From NCBI GenBank assembly GCA_963662605.1, contig OY759785.1:186001-250000 (forward strand): DNA of 64,000 bases, given 5' to 3'. The DNA is from G963662605 sp963662605 (GTDB lineage Bacteria; Bacteroidota; Ignavibacteria; Ignavibacteriales; Ignavibacteriaceae). This document shows, piece after piece, positions 25,700 through 32,552 of the stretch. The notes under the pieces were generated by a model, which was not told where the DNA came from, searched no databases, and saw nothing but the letters and a program-made list of their open reading frames with translations. How positions within the stretch are numbered: position 1 is the stretch's first letter; each line of letters starts with the position of its first letter. A program made the translations under genes and the position numbers.

Positions 25700-27337
25700 A
25701 TGATTAAGCATTCAATGGTTCATTGTTATGTGCTTTCAATAATTCTTGCTACACTCTTATTTTCCAACTCGGCATTTCCTCAGAAAAAATATTTTACCAA
25801 TCCTGTGATTCCCGGGTTTCACCCGGACCCATCCATCTGCCGTGTTGGAGATGACTATTATCTCGTCACCTCAACATTCGAATTTTTTCCTGGACTGCCG
25901 ATTTTTCGAAGTAAAGATTTAGTGCATTGGGAATTGATTGGCCACGCGATGGACAGGCCGGAACAACTCAATCTGGATTCTATCAAACCGTCTGCCGGTT
26001 TGTTCGCCCCCACCATTCGCTACCATGATGGCAAATACTATATCATCAATACGCTTATCGGTAAAGGCGGAAATTTCATCATAACGGCGGATAACCCCGC
26101 CGGGCCCTGGTCCAATCCTTATTGGCTGAACGATGCACCGGGGATTGATCCTTCGCTGCTTTTTGATGACGACGGCAAAGTATATTATACGGGAAATTTC
26201 CGACCTGATTCATATCCGAAAGACTCAAAGTACAGAGAGATATGGCTGCAGGAATTGGACTTGAAAACAATGCAGCTAACCGGTGAACGAACAATTATTG
26301 TAAAAGAAGGAGCATTGCATAATGCTTCCACCGTGGAAGGTCCGCATTTATATAAAATTAACGGAATGTATTATCTGATAGTTGCCGAGGGAGGCACGAG
26401 CGAGAATCATGCCGTTAGCGCGTTTAAAAGCAGTAACGTGCGGGGGCCCTATGAAGGAAACAAAAAGAATCCTATTCTGACTCACAGAAATCTCGGCGGT
26501 ACATATCCCATTCAATGTACCGGCCATGCCGATCTCATTCAAACACAAAAGGGAGAGTGGTGGATGGTATTGCTTGGGACACGTCCATATGGTGGATTTT
26601 ATTTCAATCTGGGAAGAGAGACGTTTCTCGCTCCTGTTACATGGGAAAGCGGCTGGCCTGTCGTTTGTCCCGGCGAAGGCAAGATATTGGAAAAACAACA
26701 AGCGCCGGATCTTCCGGAATTTTCTGTTAAACCCACACCCGCACGCGATAATTTCGACGCACCGAAACTCGACTTGATCTGGAATTTTTTACGGACACCC
26801 CGCGACACTTGTTACTCGCTGAGTGCACGGAATGGTTATTGCCGGTTATATCTGCGGCCGCAGTCGGTTACGAAATGGGAGAATCCGAGTTTCATCGGAC
26901 GCAGACAGGAACATATTAATTTTGAAGCTTCAACAGCTTTCGAGTTTGAACCGCAGAATGAACATGAATCAGCAGGCATAGTACTCATGCAGAATGATGG
27001 TTTTCATTTCCGCCTCGAAAAAATCCTGCTGAACGGAAAACAAATAGTGCGCTTGACCCGACGTGAAAAAGGGATAGATAAAATACTTGCCGAAAAAGAA
27101 GTTGGGCAAAAGCGGATTATATTAAAAGCCTCGGCGAAGGGACAGGATTATAGTTTTTACTTCGGTTCAGATAAAAATAAATTACAAGCGCTTTATGAAA
27201 ATTCCGACGGCAGAATTTTAAGCAAGACTCTTGCAAACGGATTTACCGGCGCGTATATCGGTATGTATGCAAGCAGCAACGGAGAAAAGAGTACGAACGT
27301 TGCGGACTTTGACTATTTCGAGTACAAAGGTAAATAA
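25700..27337 (+). CDS. Exported glycoside hydrolase family 43 enzyme
   Basis: A 545-residue exported enzyme. The signal peptide ends near FPQ (about 27). The five-bladed beta-propeller GH43 domain (about 32-330) shows the base Asp in GFHPDPSICRVGDDYY, the pKa-tuning Asp in GIDPSLLFDD and the acid Glu in TVEGPHLYK. The C-terminal beta-sandwich (about 345-540) is the GH43_C2/concanavalin-like accessory domain found in GH43 beta-xylosidases and alpha-L-arabinofuranosidases. The substrate is therefore probably a plant or bacterial xylan/arabinan oligosaccharide. There are no neighbouring susCD genes or regulators, so it is an isolated enzyme. Confidence 0.93.
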   Translation: MIKHSMVHCYVLSIILATLLFSNSAFPQKKYFTNPVIPGFHPDPSICRVGDDYYLVTSTFEFFPGLPIFRSKDLVHWELIGHAMDRPEQLNLDSIKPSAGLFAPTIRYHDGKYYIINTLIGKGGNFIITADNPAGPWSNPYWLNDAPGIDPSLLFDDDGKVYYTGNFRPDSYPKDSKYREIWLQELDLKTMQLTGERTIIVKEGALHNASTVEGPHLYKINGMYYLIVAEGGTSENHAVSAFKSSNVRGPYEGNKKNPILTHRNLGGTYPIQCTGHADLIQTQKGEWWMVLLGTRPYGGFYFNLGRETFLAPVTWESGWPVVCPGEGKILEKQQAPDLPEFSVKPTPARDNFDAPKLDLIWNFLRTPRDTCYSLSARNGYCRLYLRPQSVTKWENPSFIGRRQEHINFEASTAFEFEPQNEHESAGIVLMQNDGFHFRLEKILLNGKQIVRLTRREKGIDKILAEKEVGQKRIILKASAKGQDYSFYFGSDKNKLQALYENSDGRILSKTLANGFTGAYIGMYASSNGEKSTNVADFDYFEYKGK

Positions 27338-27353
27338 ACTCCCCGATTTAAAG

Positions 27354-27395
27354 GTAAAAAAGCCACCCCATATAATCAGGATGGCTTTTTTACTT
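27354..27395. terminator. Bidirectional terminator between GH43 and mrp
   Basis: AAAAAAGCCACCCC and GGATGGCTTTTTTAC pair around TATAATCA, with A- and T-runs on both sides, serving the convergent genes GH43 (+) and mrp (-). Confidence 0.88.
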
Positions 27396-27404
27396 TAAAC
27401 ATTT

Positions 27405-28502
27405 CTATTCGATTGAGATTTCCATCTTCGGCGCAAGCGCTGCCTGAATGTTCCGTATACTGATCTGCGCCGCCATGTTGCGGGCGATATCAAGCACGCA
27501 GTTTGCTTCAGCTGAATCAGGATGTGCATACACAATCGGACTACCGGTATCGCCACCTATGCGGATACGCGGGTCAATCGGAATGCCACCCAGAAATTCT
27601 GTTGATGTTTCATCGGCAAGTTTCTTTCCGCCGCCTGTTCCGAATATATCATACTTCACTCCGCTATCGGGAGCAACAAAATAACTCATGTTCTCAACGA
27701 TACCGAGAACAGGCACATTCACTTTGTCGAACATGTACAATGCTTTGCGTGCATCGGCGAGAGATATTTCCTGCGGAGTAGTAACAATAACCGCACCTGT
27801 TAACGGAATAGTCTGACATAAAGTTAATTGAATATCGCCGGTACCGGGAGGCATATCAAATACGAGATAATCAAGCTCGCCCCATTCAACATCAGACATG
27901 AATTGTTTTACCGCACCGCTTGCCATCGGTCCGCGCCATATAACCGGAGCCGCATCATCTACAAGAAAACCGATTGACATCAGTTTAATGCCGTAGTTTT
28001 CAACGGGAAGCATATGCGTACCGGTCGGGGTTTCTACCATGCGGGGACGCTCTTTTACACCAAGCATCAATGGAATACTGGGACCGTATATATCGGCATC
28101 GAGCAATCCGACCCGTGCGCCTTCTTTCGCTAAAGCTGCTGCAAGGTTTACTGCTACCGTGCTTTTTCCAACGCCGCCTTTACCGCTTGCAACCGCGATG
28201 GTGTTATGTACATTAGGCAGAATAGTCTGATTTGCCGGTTTAGCGCCGACAACGCGCGCGGTCATTTCCACGTTAATGCTCTCAGCATCCGGATGATCTG
28301 CCTTGATTGCGTCAATGCAGTCGTTTTTAATTCTGTCTTTCAGCGGGCAAGCCGGAGTGGTTAACTCAACTGTGACCGATATTTTATTTCCTTCGACGGA
28401 TACATTTTTAATCATGTTCAGAGTAACAAGATCACGATGCAGATCGGGATCCATTACCCTTCTCAGTGAATTTGTTACGCTTTCGTTTGTAATTGAAGCC
28501 AT
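27405..28502 (-). CDS. mrp: Mrp/ApbC-family iron-sulfur cluster carrier ATPase
   Basis: A 365-residue P-loop ATPase that carries or inserts Fe-S clusters. An N-terminal MIP18/DUF59 domain (1-85) is fused to the NTPase, with deviant Walker A GKGGVGKST at 107-115 and LDADIYGPSIP at 134-144. The dimer-bridging CxxC motif of most Mrp/NBP35 proteins is replaced: NMSYFVAPDSG at 271-281 has no cysteine. How it would hold a cluster is therefore unclear; some Bacteroidota homologues are thought to lack it as well. The gene lies alone and is convergent with GH43. Confidence 0.93.
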   Translation of the reverse strand: MASITNESVTNSLRRVMDPDLHRDLVTLNMIKNVSVEGNKISVTVELTTPACPLKDRIKNDCIDAIKADHPDAESINVEMTARVVGAKPANQTILPNVHNTIAVASGKGGVGKSTVAVNLAAALAKEGARVGLLDADIYGPSIPLMLGVKERPRMVETPTGTHMLPVENYGIKLMSIGFLVDDAAPVIWRGPMASGAVKQFMSDVEWGELDYLVFDMPPGTGDIQLTLCQTIPLTGAVIVTTPQEISLADARKALYMFDKVNVPVLGIVENMSYFVAPDSGVKYDIFGTGGGKKLADETSTEFLGGIPIDPRIRIGGDTGSPIVYAHPDSAEANCVLDIARNMAAQISIRNIQAALAPKMEISIE

Positions 28503-28669
28503 ACTAAGCCTTTACTCTCTAATTTCTCGATTTTTACAGTTTTTCGGATACTTTTTAAACAATTTCCGTACAAAATTGATTCCTTTAGCCTCCTAAAATA
28601 TTGAATTAGACGGCCATCCCAAAGAAAAGACGCTTACTATTTTTATAATTCTTCCCGGTGCAAACGCCC

Positions 28670-30092
28670 AGAAGTTTACCCAAGAAAAAGATATAAAAGG
28701 GAGATAAAGGCAAGAAAAATAAGGGATTAGGGAATTTAAAAAATGAAAGTGGTGTTATACCAATAAAGCTTGATCTACCAAAAAAAGCAAAGGTACAACA
28801 CCACATGGAAGATGTAATAATAAAACAAATCAGCGAAAGAATCAAACGAGCCAGTAAGAAAATAGGGAAAAACTGCAGCTTGTCTGAAAAACGATGTATC
28901 GGTGATATGCTGTTCGGCATAATGGGCAGTAATGATACAAAACTCAGTTCGATCAGTCGAGCCTTGCAGGAAAAAACGGCGGTGGGTTATACAATCAAAC
29001 GATTAAGCCGCAACCTGAAAGAAATGGATATTACTGAATCGGTAAACCGGTATATGATAAGTCAAAGGCTCCATGATTTGGAAAGAGATGAAATCATAGC
29101 CATAGATGGTGGGGATGTACGAAAGAACTACGCGGAAAAGATGGAGCATATGCGGAGAATCCATGATGGCAGTAAAAAGGAAATCTGTAACGGATATAAT
29201 TTGTTCTGTATGGCAACCGTAGGTAGTCAAAGAGTCCAACCGCTCTACGGGGAGTTTTATTCCGCCGCCGATACCAATTATAAGAGTACGTACAACATCG
29301 TAACCAAAGCCCTTGATATGCTCAAAGAGCAGAACAAAGGAAAACCGAGGCTGACCATAGTCGCTGATCGCGGTCATGATGACGAGAAGATGTATCAGTA
29401 CTACCAGCGCAATGATATGCGATTTATAACGAGATTACGGAAAAACAGAGGATTTACCGTAGAAGGAAGTACGATGGACAGATGTGTCGGTGACTTGTAT
29501 GGTTTTACTAAGTCGAAGAAAATGATGGGCGAGGTCATCCATGAAGGAGTAGTAAAGACCTCACGCTTAGAGATAGCCTTACTGCATGGGAAAATACACA
29601 CGATAGAGGAAGAATTAAGCATCGTAGTTGTCAAGTCAACCATATTTCCCGAGCCGATGTATTTGCTCACGAATATTTCCCTTGAAGATGAACGGGCGGC
29701 ATATCAGGTGTATGCGAAGTATCTCAAGCGGTGGGGCATTGAGTTGTTGTTCAGGGTAATGAAAGAGAAGTTCAATCTTGAAGACATTCGGGTCATGAAG
29801 TACCGGAGACTGCGGAATGTGTTTTCCTTATTAATGGCTGCGATATACTTAATAAGTAAGATCGTCTATGTTGTTGGTAACAATACGGAGTTTATACAAA
29901 AGAGTATATTAAAGAAAGCGAAACGGATAAAGAAGACGGGGCATTTTTTGTACTACTCAATTGCCGATGGGTTAATGACTTTGATAAGGAGAATGAAGCA
30001 GAAACCGATAATCTTTGAGCCTGTATTTTGGAATCCATCTGCTTACTCCCTTTTTTATAGGACAGCAGGAGCAAAAAATGGGTAAACTCCTG
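28670..30092 (+). mobile_element. Intact IS4-family insertion sequence
   Basis: About 1.42 kb. The left end AGAAGTTTACCCA (28670-28682) and the right end, in reverse complement AGGAGTTTACCCA (from 30091), form terminal inverted repeats differing at one base. Directly outside lie AAACGCCC at 28662-28669 and at 30093-30100, a perfect eight-base target duplication (seven if the shared C belongs to the element). It carries a single transposase gene. Conserved TIRs, the duplication and the intact frame mark a fairly recent insertion between mrp and the gene at 30176. Confidence 0.9.
28805..30085 (+). CDS. IS4-family transposase
   Basis: A 426-residue DDE transposase. Catalytic residues are Asp101 (AIDGGDV), Asp188 (VADRGHDD) and Glu313 (KRWGIELLFRVMKEKF). 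The latter block gives the Y-(2)-R-(3)-E-(6)-R/K signature of the IS4 family. An N-terminal helical region (1-90) would bind the inverted repeats. The gene fills the IS, ending seven bases before its right end, and its frame is whole. Confidence 0.93.
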   Translation: MEDVIIKQISERIKRASKKIGKNCSLSEKRCIGDMLFGIMGSNDTKLSSISRALQEKTAVGYTIKRLSRNLKEMDITESVNRYMISQRLHDLERDEIIAIDGGDVRKNYAEKMEHMRRIHDGSKKEICNGYNLFCMATVGSQRVQPLYGEFYSAADTNYKSTYNIVTKALDMLKEQNKGKPRLTIVADRGHDDEKMYQYYQRNDMRFITRLRKNRGFTVEGSTMDRCVGDLYGFTKSKKMMGEVIHEGVVKTSRLEIALLHGKIHTIEEELSIVVVKSTIFPEPMYLLTNISLEDERAAYQVYAKYLKRWGIELLFRVMKEKFNLEDIRVMKYRRLRNVFSLLMAAIYLISKIVYVVGNNTEFIQKSILKKAKRIKKTGHFLYYSIADGLMTLIRRMKQKPIIFEPVFWNPSAYSLFYRTAGAKNG

Positions 30093-30175
30093 AAACGCCC
30101 CCTTTGCTTTGCCGTCGAAATTGGTTAATTTGAAATATGTGCTTTCAATTATTGATTAATAACACATAGCTGTTG

Positions 30176-30739
30176 ATGAAAACCTTCTTAACATATACAT
30201 CCACAATCGTTTTTATACTGTCTTCACTTTCGTTATGTCAGGGTGAAGACGACTCAACTGTTACCGCTAAGTATTCCCGGGCGGCAAATCTACGAATTTC
30301 GGTTATGATTTCAACAGGGTTTATATACTCCTCAACACAAGGACATATTTTTTACTATTCTCCTTCTATATCTTTCCATTTCAACGACAAATCTCAAATT
30401 AAGCTGCTTTACCGTAGTGGTTCCGGCGGCGGCGATGCAAGCGTGGACGGCTTAAAGCCTGAAAACGATGATGATATAAATTCCTATTATGAAATTTCTC
30501 CGCTATACGTTTGGGGTTTGCGCGTTAAAAAAATGCATGTTGGTTTCGGGACAGGCATCAGTTACATTTGGGGAGAGCAAACATATCATAAAAAATTCAA
30601 TCAAATTGCCGTACCTTTTGAAATAGAGTGGCGTTACGATTTTTCCGAGCATTTTTCGACCTCTCTCGATTTTCACGCACGCATTGATACAAAAACAACT
30701 TCGCGAGGATTGGGTCTTAATTTTGTAGTTAGATTATAG
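30176..30739 (+). CDS. Exported beta-barrel-like protein
   Basis: A 187-residue protein from the ATG at 30176 (preferred over the in-frame TTG at 30173). A signal peptide (about 1-22, ending LSLCQG) is followed by alternating strand segments ending in the aromatic-hydrophobic C-terminus LGLNFVVRL, typical of an outer-membrane barrel. An acidic, low-complexity stretch (ENDDDINSY) lies mid-protein. No family is recognised. The IS lies 83 bases upstream and may have separated it from its native promoter. The next gene starts eight bases after its stop. Confidence 0.6.
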   Translation: MKTFLTYTSTIVFILSSLSLCQGEDDSTVTAKYSRAANLRISVMISTGFIYSSTQGHIFYYSPSISFHFNDKSQIKLLYRSGSGGGDASVDGLKPENDDDINSYYEISPLYVWGLRVKKMHVGFGTGISYIWGEQTYHKKFNQIAVPFEIEWRYDFSEHFSTSLDFHARIDTKTTSRGLGLNFVVRL

Positions 30740-30747
30740 GTTCGTTG

Positions 30748-31260
30748 ATGAAAAAGATTACTTTTTTGTTCCTCATGATGATTCTGATTGCCCCGCTTCA
30801 TTCGCAGGTGAAAGATACTACCGATAGACGCATGGTCGCATTCGGACTACTTCCGGCGAACGAGATTTTAATCTTTCATCTGGATCACAGCATCTCAATC
30901 AAAAGATATCTTTACAAACTTGGATATATATACAACGGGAATTTGTTCGCGCCTAAAAAGGATGAGTCGGTAAGAGGCAAAGATTTGTTCCTGTCTCTGA
31001 GCCTCGATGTTGGAGACCGGTATAGATCGGAGGCTTTTGAGGCTTGGGTATTCGCCGGTCCGGCGTTTACTTTGGTTTACAAGGGCTCTCTTAGTAATCC
31101 GTCTGATCGAACTTCGACAGTCGGTCTGGAATTAAAAACCCTCTTTATGTTCAGGGCATCCAAAAGCGCGGGATTTGGGGTCGGCTGCTTCGGCAATGTA
31201 AATAAGGTGAAGAGCTTTTTCGGGGCGACAATATCGTTTGTGATAACCAATGGGAATTAA
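30748..31260 (+). CDS. Exported barrel-like protein of unknown function
   Basis: A 170-residue protein from the ATG at 30748 (an in-frame TTG lies three bases earlier). The signal peptide ends near LHSQ (about residue 19). The remainder is strand-rich with a terminal ATISFVI, again fitting an outer-membrane fold. It is probably cotranscribed with the preceding gene, which has a similar build, so both may belong to one envelope function. No homology is recognised. Confidence 0.6.
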   Translation: MKKITFLFLMMILIAPLHSQVKDTTDRRMVAFGLLPANEILIFHLDHSISIKRYLYKLGYIYNGNLFAPKKDESVRGKDLFLSLSLDVGDRYRSEAFEAWVFAGPAFTLVYKGSLSNPSDRTSTVGLELKTLFMFRASKSAGFGVGCFGNVNKVKSFFGATISFVITNGN

Positions 31261-31336
31261 TATTTCTTACGGATTCATTTCTGCTCAATAATTTATTCCT
31301 TAAATTGCCTCATGGTATTAATAATTACATGAGACT

Positions 31337-31597
31337 ATGAACAACGACCTGCTTCTCTTTTCTGAAGAGAATATGTTTAAGCAAATAGAGCAAGGCGAGT
31401 ACACGCTCGGCTTTTATAAATTACAATTCTATGCGGCAAACGGTATTCCATCGCCCAAACAGACCGATACCATAAGTGAATTTTATATTTATCCCAGCGG
31501 CGGCACATTGCGCGATAGCAATTTTAATATCATCGGATACTACGCCAAGTTCGACACCTACAAAGGCTTTGTTCATCCCAAGCAGGCAGGTGCATAA
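31337..31597 (+). CDS. Small conserved-looking protein before rsmI
   Basis: An 86-residue soluble protein with no signal peptide or membrane segment. It contains EFYIYPSGGTLRDSNF and ends FVHPKQAGA. Its stop TAA shares a base with the ATG of the RsmI-like gene (31597), so the two are translationally coupled; this is the main support for its reality. No family is recognised. Confidence 0.6.
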   Translation: MNNDLLLFSEENMFKQIEQGEYTLGFYKLQFYAANGIPSPKQTDTISEFYIYPSGGTLRDSNFNIIGYYAKFDTYKGFVHPKQAGA

Positions 31598-32274
31598 TGG
31601 CAGGCACTCTGTACATCGTGCCGACACCCATCGGTAATTACGACGACATCACCATTCGCGGATTAAAAACATTGCAATCGGTTGATATGATCGTTTGTGA
31701 AGAATACAAAGAAGCACGCAGATTGCTTTCCGCTTTACAGATCACAAAGGATTTGATTTCGCTTAATGAGCACAACGAGAAAGACACGGCAAATGATGTT
31801 GTCGCACTGTTAAAGGAAGGAAAAAATCTTGCTTTAATTTCGGATTGCGGCACGCCACTGTTTTCCGACCCCGGAACATACCTCACGAATCTTTGCATTC
31901 AAGCGAACATCAACATCATTCCCCTGCCCGGCACAAGCTCGCTCATGACGGCATTATCCGGTTCGGGATTCGATATTAATAAATTTCAGTATTACGGATG
32001 GCTCTCACCTAAAAGAGAAATTCGCGGCGGCGAATTACAGAGGCTCAGAAAAATTCAGGGATTGATAGTTTTACTTGAAACGCCGTACCGGCTTATCAGG
32101 TTGCTTGAAGACCTCGCGTCAACGTTTCCCAAAAACACGCGCGGTGTACTGGCGTATGAACTGACAAAATCCGATGAGTGTTATTATCGCGGCACATTAG
32201 AAGAAATCCTCGACACCGCAAAAAAGAAAAGCCTCAAAGGCGAATTCGTCATGCTCGTGAACAATAAGCCATAG
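31597..32274 (+). CDS. rsmI: RsmI-like SAM-dependent methyltransferase
   Basis: A 225-residue tetrapyrrole-methylase-fold enzyme. The N-terminal TLYIVPTPIGNYDDITIRGL and the later DCGTPLFSDPG and PLPGTSSLMTALSGSG are the hallmarks of RsmI, which 2'-O-methylates C1402 of 16S rRNA. Two differences should be noted: the usual EDTR becomes EEYK, and at 225 residues it lacks the C-terminal tail of the about-286-residue enzyme of E. coli. It could be a Bacteroidota-type variant or a relative with another substrate. It overlaps the gene before it by one base. Confidence 0.75.
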   Translation: MAGTLYIVPTPIGNYDDITIRGLKTLQSVDMIVCEEYKEARRLLSALQITKDLISLNEHNEKDTANDVVALLKEGKNLALISDCGTPLFSDPGTYLTNLCIQANINIIPLPGTSSLMTALSGSGFDINKFQYYGWLSPKREIRGGELQRLRKIQGLIVLLETPYRLIRLLEDLASTFPKNTRGVLAYELTKSDECYYRGTLEEILDTAKKKSLKGEFVMLVNNKP

Positions 32275-32552
32275 AACGCTTATGACGCGGATGAAACGGA
32301 TTAACGCAGATTTTATTTAATAAGAAAATAATTATTCCAGTTAATGTTATCTGTAACAATCCGTGTAATGCAATTGCTATTCCGGGGCTGACCCCACTAT
32401 CTATACATCGGCAAATCAACTGTGATTAACTTGTTAAAACCAACCCGCATTATATTTTCGGAACCAAAATATATCCGTGATAATCTGTGTTACCCGCCCG
32501 CATGACTGCATCAGCGGTCGGGCGGGTCCGTGTCATCAGCGTTCTATTTCCG
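32272..32552. repeat. ERIC-like long inverted repeat with nested palindrome, copy 1
   Basis: Arms start ATAGAACGCTTATGACGCGG (32272) and, in reverse complement, ATAGAACGCTGATGACACGG (from 32552). The right arm is interrupted by a palindrome with stems ACCCGCCCG (32492-32500) and CGGGCGGGT (32519-32527) and an 18-base tip CATGACTGCATCAGCGGT. The middle is AT-rich with no gene. A second copy lies at 41933-42122. Confidence 0.7.

Noticed and set aside
24446..27337. A polysaccharide-utilisation locus around GH43
   Set aside because: No SusC, SusD, regulator or further glycosidase is adjacent; the enzyme stands alone.
30173..30178. TTG starts three bases before ATG at 30176 and 30748
   Set aside because: ATG is immediately available in frame; nothing supports the rarer codon.
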